A stretch of DNA of 40,887 bases. It comes from an uncultured Clostridia bacterium. GTDB lineage: Bacteria; Bacillota; Clostridia; Oscillospirales; UBA644. Below are positions 24,369-31,998 of the stretch, one piece after another. Position 1 is the first letter of the stretch; every line of letters starts with the position of its first letter. Under the pieces are notes generated by a model. It saw only the letters and a program-made list of their open reading frames with translations, searched no databases and was not told the DNA's origin. The position numbers and the translations under genes were made by a program. The DNA is taken from assembly GCA_944386295.1 (NCBI GenBank), contig CALXAO010000009.1, positions 1-40,887 of the forward strand. Reading direction: 5' to 3'.

Positions 24369-24396
24369 TATACTATGCCAAAAACGAACAGTGTGT
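24369..24396 (-). promoter_or_regulatory. Possible sigma-K-type promoter of the Cys-rich peptide
   Basis: On the minus strand CATAGTATA (complement of 24369-24377) fits the mother-cell -10 pattern CATAnnnTA, and an AC dinucleotide lies 17 bases upstream (24395-24396), as sigma-K promoters need. These motifs are weak, and the site overlaps the 3' end of the GNAT gene. A leader of about 95 bases without an evident gene would precede the peptide. Confidence 0.3.
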
Positions 24397-24878
24397 TACA
24401 AATCGGAAAAGCGCTCCATTACATAATCGGTAAAAACCGCACCTGCACCAAAATCATTCTTCACCTGCCCACAAATCCGAAATCCAGCAGTCTGATAGAT
24501 CTGTATCGATGACCTATTCTGGGAATTGACCGAAAGATAAATCCGTCGCTTTCCCAAACCTTCCAAACGTTTCAGAAAAGAGGAAAAAATTCGCCGTCCC
24601 CGAGCTTCGGGAAGCAAATAGGCCTTATCGAGATATATACCGTCATTTCGGAAAACATAAGCAAAATATCCCAGGTCCTTCCCATTTTCTGAAACCAAAA
24701 AATACTGATATCCCTCTCGGATTCTATCCTGAATAGCGGAAGAACTCTGATGCGAGGAAATCATATATTCCAACTGCTCCGCTGAAATCAACGGACTGTA
24801 ATGCTCCTTCCAAATTCGGCGGGCCAAGGACGAAACCCTCTCGGCATCCGACCATTCAATTACATTTTCCCATACCAT
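24396..24878 (-). CDS. GNAT-family N-acetyltransferase
   Basis: About 160 residues. The GNAT fold is indicated by DLGYFAYVFRNDGIYLDKAYL (beta4 area) and LLPEARGRRIFSSFLKRLEG, where R-x-x-R-I/G is the acetyl-CoA pyrophosphate loop. Also typical is SVNSQNRSSIQIYQTAGFRICG near the C-terminus. Acetyl acceptor unknown. ATG 24878 overlaps the thiN stop by one base (TAATG) and has GGGGAGG ten bases upstream; a GTG at 24899 is in frame but deep in thiN. It ends the long yicC-to-thiN operon, or is separately regulated. Confidence 0.87.
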   Translation of the reverse strand: MVWENVIEWSDAERVSSLARRIWKEHYSPLISAEQLEYMISSHQSSSAIQDRIREGYQYFLVSENGKDLGYFAYVFRNDGIYLDKAYLLPEARGRRIFSSFLKRLEGLGKRRIYLSVNSQNRSSIQIYQTAGFRICGQVKNDFGAGAVFTDYVMERFSDL

Positions 24879-25507
24879 TAGGTAATCGCCTCCCCACACC
24901 GGACAATCAACAGTGTGCCCTGCTGGACCTCCACAGAAGCCTGCGGCTGCGCTAATTCATTGCTGACCCCCAATGGAAAATCCGGCAACAAGGTGGCATT
25001 ATGCAACGGGTACTTCATCCCTTCCAGCGTTACGCCTAAAGCCGGACCGCCCCAAGGAAGCACCGAAAAATAAATCCTACGGTCTTGAAAATAAACTTTT
25101 CGACAGGGGCCCCGGAACAGTTCCATCCAAGACCGACCGTCAGAACAAATAGCCTCAGCGCCTCGCTGCGCGGCATAATTCAACGCCATCAGAGCACCCA
25201 CGGTATGATCTGGACGTCCGCCAATGCCTCCCGCCAACAAAATCCGATCATACCCCCGTTCCAAACCGGTACGGATAGCAAACATTGCGTCCGTGTCATC
25301 TTTCTCTGCAGGGAGAACCAACGTTTCGATCCCGGCAGGCAGTTTTTCCCGGGGATAGGAATCAAAATCGCCCAAAAGAAGATTCGGTCGAATCCCGCAG
25401 CGTAGCGCATACTCCAACCCGCTGTCTGCACAAACAATAAAGTCTTCCGGAGAAATTCCTTCCGGTGGAAGAAGACTGTCTGACCAACAGAATACCACCC
25501 ATTTCAT
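24878..25507 (-). CDS. thiN: Thiamine pyrophosphokinase
   Basis: A 209-residue enzyme that converts thiamine to thiamine diphosphate with ATP. The catalytic-domain motifs are visible: FIVCADSGLEYAL near residue 23, LLLGDFDSYPREK, PAEKDDTDAMFAI and AGGIGGRPDHTVGALMAL. The C-terminal beta-sandwich domain is present, with GVTLEGMKYPL and SNELAQPQASVEVQQGTLLIV. Start codon overlaps rsgA by four bases. In B. subtilis rpe lies between rsgA and thiN; here there is none. Confidence 0.94.
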   Translation of the reverse strand: MKWVVFCWSDSLLPPEGISPEDFIVCADSGLEYALRCGIRPNLLLGDFDSYPREKLPAGIETLVLPAEKDDTDAMFAIRTGLERGYDRILLAGGIGGRPDHTVGALMALNYAAQRGAEAICSDGRSWMELFRGPCRKVYFQDRRIYFSVLPWGGPALGVTLEGMKYPLHNATLLPDFPLGVSNELAQPQASVEVQQGTLLIVRCGEAIT

Positions 25508-26373
25508 TTAGAATCCCTCGTTTCCCAGGGGCGCAACGGCCCAATTTGTTCATACATCCGAAGATAGCTCTCATAACGAGAAAGCGGAATTAGCCCGTCT
25601 TCCACAGCTGTCCGAACCGCACAGTCCTTCTCCCTGTCATGTACACAATCAGGAAACCGACACTTTCCCAAGTAAGGCTGAAACTCGGGAAAACATTCCG
25701 ACAGCCGTGTACGGTCCTTTAACCCGAAATAATCGAATTCCAGATTGGAAAATCCGGGAGTATCCGCCACCATACCGCCACAAACCGGAAATAGCTCCAC
25801 GTGCCGCGTGGTATGCCTTCCCCGCAGAGAACGGGTGCTGACAGTTCCGGTCTCCCGCTTTCCATTCGGATCCAGTTGGTTCATTAGACTGGTTTTCCCT
25901 ACGCCGGATACACCAGCAAATGCACAAATCCGGCCTCGGAATTCTTCCTGTAAAAGATCGACATTTTCCCCAGCAGCGGCGCAGACCGAGTAGCACCGTA
26001 GCCCGGTTTTTCCGTAAATATCCAAAATTCCCAACCGATCCTGCAAATCAATCTTGTTAAATACAATTACGGGCTCAATTCCATGATAGGCAGCCAGAAC
26101 CGTTAGTTTGTCAATGGTATACAGATTCGGCAAAGGATCGGAAAAGGCCACGACAACAAGCAACCGATCCAGATTAGCCAGCGGAGGACGAATCAGACAG
26201 TTTTTCCGGGGAAGAATCCGACAGACAGCGTTTTCCTCGATCTCAACCCGATCCCCCACATAAAGAATGTTCCCATCCTTCTTCAGTCCGCCTCTGGCGC
26301 GGTATTCTGCCACGCCCTCGGCGGTCTGTACCGTATACAGACCGCCGACTCCTTTTAAAACCAAACCCGTCAT
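25504..26373 (-). CDS. rsgA: Ribosome small-subunit-dependent GTPase A
   Basis: A 289-residue circularly permuted GTPase involved in late 30S subunit maturation. An N-terminal OB fold precedes the GTPase motifs in the order expected for the family: FNKIDL (G4), then GVSGVGKTSL (G1, about 160) and DTPGF (G3). The C-terminal zinc finger is CRFPDCVHDREKDC. The gene overlaps prkC by four bases (ATGA) and thiN by four bases. In B. subtilis the same neighbour kinase PrkC phosphorylates the RsgA homologue CpgA. Confidence 0.96.
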   Translation of the reverse strand: MTGLVLKGVGGLYTVQTAEGVAEYRARGGLKKDGNILYVGDRVEIEENAVCRILPRKNCLIRPPLANLDRLLVVVAFSDPLPNLYTIDKLTVLAAYHGIEPVIVFNKIDLQDRLGILDIYGKTGLRCYSVCAAAGENVDLLQEEFRGRICAFAGVSGVGKTSLMNQLDPNGKRETGTVSTRSLRGRHTTRHVELFPVCGGMVADTPGFSNLEFDYFGLKDRTRLSECFPEFQPYLGKCRFPDCVHDREKDCAVRTAVEDGLIPLSRYESYLRMYEQIGPLRPWETRDSK

Positions 26374-28067
26374 TCCACCGGTCTCCCGCCAAGGCTAACC
26401 GTTAAAACAATCAAAGTAGACACATCCACCACTTCGTCCTCCGCTGCAGATTGAGACACAATCCGGCCCGCGGCAACCTCATCGCTGTATACTTCTACAA
26501 ACGAAAAATTATTCAATCCCGCCTGATAAAGCAGGCTGAGAGCTTCTTCCCTAGTTTTGCCCAGCATACCGGGAACCCGAACCTGCGTAGCGGCGGCCCG
26601 TACATTCACATAAATCGTTACCGTGGATCCTTCCGGTACCGACTCTCCTTCTCCCGGAGAAACCCGTAAAATAGTCCCTTCATCCTGAGTTACACTGCCA
26701 ACCTCCGAGACTTTCCGAGCAATCAAGCCGTTGTTTTTCAGAACAGCCGTTGCCTGCAGTTCGGTCATGCCGGTCACAGAAGGAACAGTGACCATTCGTT
26801 GTCCCAGACTAACCACAACGGTAATTTCCTTTCCGTTGATTGTTTGCTCACCTTCTTCCGGATATTGGGAAATAATAATTCCAGCTGCAATGTTATTGTC
26901 ATTACGGTATTCCGCCGTAATGGTAAAATTCCGGGAAAGACTTGCGTCCAATTCCACCGCGCGATATTCTCGGCCTACTAAAGCGGGAACTGTCACATAT
27001 TCCTGATGCAGATCTGACACAATCGTCACCATACCACCGATACCGGCCAAAACTACAATAATTGCCAGCAAAAATCCAGCAACCACCGCAAGAATATTAT
27101 TGCGGATATATTTCTCTTTCCAAGCATTCGGAGAGTTTTTCTTTTCTTTTTTCTTTTTTCCCTTTTCTTCCGGAGCAGGGGACACAGGATCCGGTTCCGG
27201 AAGAGCGGCATCTTCCTCCGTATAATCAAAAGTTACAGACGGATCAATATCCAATCGCATCAAGTCGTCCAACATGGTTTCAGCATTCTGATATCGGTTT
27301 TCCGGCTGCTTGGCCATGGCTTTTAAAATAATCTGCCGCATTCCGGCCGGAAGGTCAGGACGAAGTTCCGACGGATCCCGTGGCTTATTCTGTACCTGCA
27401 TAAGAGCTACTGTTACTGGAGAATCCGCATCAAAGGGCAGCGCGCCAGTCATCATTTCATATAATATTACACCGACAGAATACAGGTCCGACTTCTCATC
27501 AGTAGCCTGTCCCTTAGCTTGCTCAGGACTGATATAATGCACCGAACCAATGGCAAGCTCACTCATAGTAACGGTGTCAAAATTGGACACATGTGCAATT
27601 CCAAAATCCGCAACCTTCAAAGTCCCGTCAGGAAGAAGCATAATATTATGCGGCTTGATATCCCGGTGAATCACTCCCCGTTCATGGGCATGCTGCAAAG
27701 CACTGAGAATCTGCCGCATATAGTTGACGGCCTCATCCATCGATAGAGGCCCCGTTTGTACCATCCGATCCTTGAGGGTTTGTCCATCTACATATTCCAT
27801 GACAATATACTGCTCGTCCCCTTCAAAATTCACATCGTACACATCTACAATATTGGGATGTGAAAGGATGGCAATCGCCCGGGATTCATTGAAAAATCTC
27901 CGGCGGAACTTTTCATCTTTCAAATATTCATCTTTCAGAACTTTTACCGCTACCCAACGATTTTCCAACACGTCTTTGGCTTTGTAAACAACAGCCATAC
28001 CGCCGACGCCCACAACCTCCTGAATCAGGTACCGGCCGTTGAGGACGCTTCCTATCATTTTATCCAT
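26370..28067 (-). CDS. prkC: PASTA-domain serine/threonine protein kinase
   Basis: A 565-residue membrane kinase that senses cell-wall fragments and controls growth and germination. The catalytic domain (about 1-265) has the glycine loop GVGGMAVVYKA, VAVKVL lysine, catalytic loop HRDIKPHN (about 133) and DFG. A charged linker rich in Lys/Glu precedes one membrane helix (about 320-345). Three extracellular PASTA repeats follow: VPALVGRE, VPSVTGMT and VPGMLGKT. ATG 28067 was preferred over GTG 28076 because GAGG sits eight bases before it. The start follows the prpC stop by ten bases. Confidence 0.97.
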   Translation of the reverse strand: MDKMIGSVLNGRYLIQEVVGVGGMAVVYKAKDVLENRWVAVKVLKDEYLKDEKFRRRFFNESRAIAILSHPNIVDVYDVNFEGDEQYIVMEYVDGQTLKDRMVQTGPLSMDEAVNYMRQILSALQHAHERGVIHRDIKPHNIMLLPDGTLKVADFGIAHVSNFDTVTMSELAIGSVHYISPEQAKGQATDEKSDLYSVGVILYEMMTGALPFDADSPVTVALMQVQNKPRDPSELRPDLPAGMRQIILKAMAKQPENRYQNAETMLDDLMRLDIDPSVTFDYTEEDAALPEPDPVSPAPEEKGKKKKEKKNSPNAWKEKYIRNNILAVVAGFLLAIIVVLAGIGGMVTIVSDLHQEYVTVPALVGREYRAVELDASLSRNFTITAEYRNDNNIAAGIIISQYPEEGEQTINGKEITVVVSLGQRMVTVPSVTGMTELQATAVLKNNGLIARKVSEVGSVTQDEGTILRVSPGEGESVPEGSTVTIYVNVRAAATQVRVPGMLGKTREEALSLLYQAGLNNFSFVEVYSDEVAAGRIVSQSAAEDEVVDVSTLIVLTVSLGGRPVE

Positions 28068-28077
28068 TCCAGCCACC

Positions 28078-28821
28078 TCAATCTTCCGTTTTTTCGTCCA
28101 GGATCATCAATGCCACAGTAATATTATCCGGGCCACCCCGTTCATTGGCAGCGGAAATTAACCGATCACAGATTTCATCTTCCGGAAGAGAAAGCATCAA
28201 AAAAATTTCATGATCCGTCAAAACACTGCTCAAGCCGTCAGAACAAAGTAAAATCCGGTCACCTGGCTGCCATCGCAAAACCGAAACCTCCGATTCCGCA
28301 TCGGCAGAAACGCCCACAACCCGGGTAATCACATGACGGTAGGGATGCACCGCCGCCTGTTCCGGGGTCAGTTCCCCCCGGTCAATCATATCCTGCACCA
28401 GAGAATGGTCCTTCGTCAGGCGTTCCAGGCGATCATTCCGCCGCAAATAGGCCCGGCTGTCCCCAATATGGGCAATATAAATCGACTGGTCTAGGCGGAA
28501 GGCAAGAACAACTGTAGTCCCCATACCTTTGAGTCCATCATCCTTTAGGGAAGCACTGAGAACCATATCGTTTGCTTTTTCGATCACAGAAAATAAAAGC
28601 TCTTGTACATTCTGCGATTCCACTCCGGCATGCACACTGGATTCCAGCAAGTTTTCAATGCTGACCACCGCCAGTTCAGACGCCACATTTCCACCGTTGT
28701 GGCCACCCATGCCGTCGCAAACCAAAGCATACTGACAATCCTTATGGAATTCATGGAGCGCAAAGGAATCCTGATTAGTTTTCCGGACCTTTCCAGGATC
28801 GGTTTTTCCCAGCAATTTCAT
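28078..28821 (-). CDS. prpC: PP2C-type serine/threonine phosphatase (Stp1/PrpC)
   Basis: A 247-residue metal-dependent phosphatase that reverses PrkC phosphorylation. The PP2C signatures are present in order: TDPGKVRKTNQDSF, the metal-binding VCDGMGGHNGG, AHIGDSRAYLRR, TKDHSLVQDMI and LLCSDGLSSVL, ending GGPDNITVALM. Full length. It immediately precedes prkC in an operon order found across Firmicutes. Confidence 0.97.
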   Translation of the reverse strand: MKLLGKTDPGKVRKTNQDSFALHEFHKDCQYALVCDGMGGHNGGNVASELAVVSIENLLESSVHAGVESQNVQELLFSVIEKANDMVLSASLKDDGLKGMGTTVVLAFRLDQSIYIAHIGDSRAYLRRNDRLERLTKDHSLVQDMIDRGELTPEQAAVHPYRHVITRVVGVSADAESEVSVLRWQPGDRILLCSDGLSSVLTDHEIFLMLSLPEDEICDRLISAANERGGPDNITVALMILDEKTED

Positions 28822-28845
28822 CGGATATCTTCCCTCTTTTCTTCT

Positions 28846-29886
28846 TTATCTTTCGGACGATGTCTGGCCATATCTTGCCCTCAGCTGACCACAGGCAGCG
28901 TCAATCTCTTCTCCCAACCGGCGACGTTTGGTTACATTAATTCCCTTTTCCTGCAAAATTCCCATAAAACGGGCCACTGTTTCTCCATCTGACGGAGAAA
29001 AAGGACGTTCACGGACTGGATTCATCGGAATCAGATTTACATGAGCCAAACGATGTTTCATCTGTCCAGCCAAAGTTCTGGCATGCTGCGGAGTATCATT
29101 GATCCCACGGATCATAATATATTCATAAGAAATCCGCCGTCCTGTGACCTTTGTATAAAAATCGCAGGCGCACAGGAGCGAAGCTATATTATATTTATGA
29201 TTGATCGGCATCAGTTTATTCCGGGTTTCGTCGTCCGGCCCGTGAAGAGACACTGAAAGGGTGATTTGCAGGCGCTCTTCCGCCAAACGCCGGATGGCCG
29301 GCACCAGACCGCAGGTAGACAGGGAAATATGCCGTTGACTTAATCCCAGGCCTTTCGGGTTAGTAATATTGCGCAGAAAGCAAAGAACATTTTCGTAGTT
29401 ATCCAGCGGTTCCCCCACACCCATAAGTACAATGTGAGACACCGGTGCTTGACAATGAATGAAATAAATCTGCGCCGCCATTTCTCCGGCGGTCAAGTCC
29501 CGAGCTTTTCCGGACAGCGTAGACGCACAAAAGGAACATTTCATATTACAACCTGCTTGAGAGGAAATACAAACCGAATTCCCATGCCGATAATGCATCA
29601 GCACTGTTTCAATTAAAACGCCGTCAGCAAGACGAAACAGATACTTGGCTGTTCCATCCTCGGTTTTACGGCACGCCATCTCTTCCGGCACCGTTAAAAA
29701 AGCCGTTTCCTCCAAACGCTGCCGATCGGTCTGGCTCAGATCGGTCATTTCCGTAAAAGTCCCCACACCACGCACAATCCACCGAAAAATTTGCTCAGCC
29801 CGGTACCGTGCCAGGCCCAGCGAAAGAACAAATTCCTCTATCTGCGCAAAAGAAGCAGAACAAAGATCAAATTTTCCAGCTGTCAC
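28846..29886 (-). CDS. rlmN: Dual-specificity 23S rRNA/tRNA adenine-C2 methyltransferase
   Basis: A 346-residue radical SAM enzyme that methylates C2 of A2503 in 23S rRNA and of A37 in some tRNAs. The radical SAM cluster motif is CNMKCSFC in SQAGCNMKCSFCAST. The substrate-binding region ISLSTCGLVPAIRRL and the mechanistic Cys near the C-terminus (EEIDAACGQL) are present. GTG 29886 has AAGGGA ten bases upstream. In Bacillus rsmB directly precedes this gene; here yugP does instead. Confidence 0.97.
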   Translation of the reverse strand: MTAGKFDLCSASFAQIEEFVLSLGLARYRAEQIFRWIVRGVGTFTEMTDLSQTDRQRLEETAFLTVPEEMACRKTEDGTAKYLFRLADGVLIETVLMHYRHGNSVCISSQAGCNMKCSFCASTLSGKARDLTAGEMAAQIYFIHCQAPVSHIVLMGVGEPLDNYENVLCFLRNITNPKGLGLSQRHISLSTCGLVPAIRRLAEERLQITLSVSLHGPDDETRNKLMPINHKYNIASLLCACDFYTKVTGRRISYEYIMIRGINDTPQHARTLAGQMKHRLAHVNLIPMNPVRERPFSPSDGETVARFMGILQEKGINVTKRRRLGEEIDAACGQLRARYGQTSSER

Positions 29887-29892
29887 GTTGGG

Positions 29893-30573
29893 TCAGTCCC
29901 TTCTCCGTCCGCTCACCATAAGAACATACCGCAGCAATTGCAAAATCGAAACAGCCAACGCAGCAACATAGGTCATTGCAGCCGCACGGAGCACTTTCCC
30001 AGTTTTGGACAGTTCCTCCGAAGAAAGAATGCCGCCGGTTTCCAGTGCAGTCATCGCCCGGCGGGAGGCGTTGAACTCCACCGGAAGCGTAATCAGCTGA
30101 AACAGCACAGCGATTCCGAAGAAAGCCACACCCAATTCCGCCAGAAACAGAAAATCCAGAATCAAACCAAACAGAATCAGATACCAAGATAAGCTAGAGC
30201 CGATACTGGCCACAGGGAGAATTGCATTCCGAACCCGAATGGGCCAATACTGTTCCTGATGCTGCACCGCATGTCCCGCTTCATGGGCAGCAACCCCCAG
30301 AGCGGCCACTGAAGTCGAATTATATACTCCCTCAGAAAGACCAATGGTACGGTTGCGAGGATCAAAATGATCGGTCAATTCGCCGGGAATCGGAACAACA
30401 TTCACATCCGTAATGCTATGACTGCGCAGCACATATTCCGCCGCATCCCGACCTGTCATTCCCCGTTGACTAAGCACTTTGGAATATTTAGCATAGGTGC
30501 TGCGGACTCCGGCAGACGCTGCCAGTGACAACAGCAGCGCGGGAATCATAAAAATTAGAAAATAATAATCCAC
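29893..30573 (-). CDS. YugP-type zinc metallopeptidase (Zn_peptidase_2)
   Basis: A 226-residue membrane protein. An N-terminal helix (about residues 3-20) is followed by the zinc motif HEAGHAVQH at about residue 95. The further pattern, with hydrophobic helices in the C-terminal half (SLSWYLILFGLILDFLFLAE and similar), fits PF04298. The physiological substrate is unknown. GTG 30573 with AAAGGAG seven bases upstream is the chosen start. The gene sits between fmt and rlmN; the order def-fmt-yugP-rlmN is seen in clostridia. Confidence 0.9.
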   Translation of the reverse strand: MDYYFLIFMIPALLLSLAASAGVRSTYAKYSKVLSQRGMTGRDAAEYVLRSHSITDVNVVPIPGELTDHFDPRNRTIGLSEGVYNSTSVAALGVAAHEAGHAVQHQEQYWPIRVRNAILPVASIGSSLSWYLILFGLILDFLFLAELGVAFFGIAVLFQLITLPVEFNASRRAMTALETGGILSSEELSKTGKVLRAAAMTYVAALAVSILQLLRYVLMVSGRRRD

Positions 30574-30590
30574 CTGTATTCTCCTTTCGA

Positions 30591-31502
30591 TTAAACCAGC
30601 CGTTTCGGCCGGTATCCTGCACAGAAGCTCTCACCCGACATTGGTTTCTTTCCTTCCGGTTGAACCATTGTCAGGCGCAATGCGCCATCCCCGGTACGTA
30701 CGATAAGATGTTTTTCGTCCAGCACAGTCCCCGGTTCCCCTGTAAAGGAACCTTCCTCCGGTCGGGATGCAAGAACCTTTATCATTTTATCCCCTAACAG
30801 ACAGTATGCCCCCGGTGCGGGAGAAAAAGCGCGAATCCGTCCAAAAGTCTGCCCAGTTGTTTCGGAAAAATGAATCCGGCGCAGCTGACGGTCCACCATT
30901 CCAGCATAACAGGAAGGACCGGTTTGCGGAATACGGGGAGCGTTTTTTGCTGCAATACAATCCACCGTTTTTACCAGAAGCTCACCGCCTAGCTGTGCCA
31001 GACGGTCATGAAGCGTACCAAAATTATCGTCAAGGGCAATTACCGTTTCCGCTTGAAAAATCATATCTCCGGTGTCCAGGCCTTCGTCCATATACATGGT
31101 TGTAACGCCGGTTTTTTCCTCCCCCGCCAACAATGCATGATGAATCGGCGCTGCCCCGCGGTATTTGGGAAGCAAAGACCCATGAACATTGACACAGCCC
31201 AAAGGAGGAACTGATAAAACGGAAGCGGGAAGAATTTTCCCGTATGCCACCACCACCACAAGTTCCGGCGCGAACCGTTCCAATACCGACAGAAAGCTAC
31301 CGTCGCGAAGACTGGCAGGTGTAAACACTGGCAAAGACAAACTTTGGGCGAAAGCTTTTACAGGCGTCGGAGTCATCACATATCCCCGCCCCTTGGGTTG
31401 ATCGGGCTGTGTAACGACACCGCAAAGTTCATGTCCCGTTTCAAGCAGAGCCTTTAGACTGGCAACCGCAAACTCCGATGTGCCCATAAACAGTATTTTC
31501 AT
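30591..31502 (-). CDS. fmt: Methionyl-tRNA formyltransferase
   Basis: A 303-residue enzyme that formylates initiator Met-tRNA using 10-formyl-THF. Signs are MKILFMGTSEFAVASLKALL, the formyl-THF-binding NVHGSLLPKYRGAAPIHHAL with its Asn/His pair, and the D of MDEGLDTGDM. A C-terminal domain of about 90 residues is present. ATG 31502 has AAAGGA seven bases upstream; the TTG six bases earlier abuts this site. It follows def by 18 bases, the usual pairing. Confidence 0.97.
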   Translation of the reverse strand: MKILFMGTSEFAVASLKALLETGHELCGVVTQPDQPKGRGYVMTPTPVKAFAQSLSLPVFTPASLRDGSFLSVLERFAPELVVVVAYGKILPASVLSVPPLGCVNVHGSLLPKYRGAAPIHHALLAGEEKTGVTTMYMDEGLDTGDMIFQAETVIALDDNFGTLHDRLAQLGGELLVKTVDCIAAKNAPRIPQTGPSCYAGMVDRQLRRIHFSETTGQTFGRIRAFSPAPGAYCLLGDKMIKVLASRPEEGSFTGEPGTVLDEKHLIVRTGDGALRLTMVQPEGKKPMSGESFCAGYRPKRLV

Positions 31503-31520
31503 GCACAAGTCCTTTCTTTA

Positions 31521-31985
31521 TTAATTGGGTTCTACATATTCAGTCACGTGTTCCCGAAACAGCTTCCCGTCCAAATGATCCAGTTCATGACAAAAACAAA
31601 CCGCGGTAATGCCGCCCCGGGTAACTTCAAACCAGGTTCCGTTCTCATCCTGCGCCCGCACTGTTACCGTAGCCGGACGAACGGTCTTCCCCCAAATTCC
31701 AGGGATCGACAGGCAGCCCTCCACCGGAGTCTGCCTTCCAGAAAAAGCAATAATCGACGGATTGACCAAAACAAAAATACGGTTTTCATCGACTTCGTCC
31801 CGAACCAGCGCCAGTCTCCGCAGAATTCCCACTTGAGGAGCGGCAAGCCCTACACCGTCAGCACGAAGAAGAGTTTCCTTCATATCCTGAATCAAAGTTT
31901 TCAAATGAGTGTCAAACCGTTCCACCGGACGGCAACGCTTGGTCAGGACTTCGTCCCCCTCTGTGACAATATTTCGCAACGCCAT
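31521..31985 (-). CDS. def: Peptide deformylase
   Basis: A 154-residue iron/zinc metallohydrolase that removes the formyl group from nascent proteins. All three family motifs are present: GVGLAAPQVG (about 42), EGCLSIPG, and HELDHLDG, the HExxH motif with its zinc ligands. The length is typical of the short type. Translationally it belongs with fmt next to it; its start has AAAGGA upstream. It follows priA after 13 bases. Confidence 0.97.
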   Translation of the reverse strand: MALRNIVTEGDEVLTKRCRPVERFDTHLKTLIQDMKETLLRADGVGLAAPQVGILRRLALVRDEVDENRIFVLVNPSIIAFSGRQTPVEGCLSIPGIWGKTVRPATVTVRAQDENGTWFEVTRGGITAVCFCHELDHLDGKLFREHVTEYVEPN

Positions 31986-31998
31986 AAGGATTCCTTTC

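Noticed and set aside
24098..24433. 111-codon plus-strand frame across the Cys-rich ORF
   Set aside because: It starts inside the 19-bp hairpin, has no ribosome-binding site, and is Ala/Val repetitive because it reads the opposite strand of the better supported small ORF.
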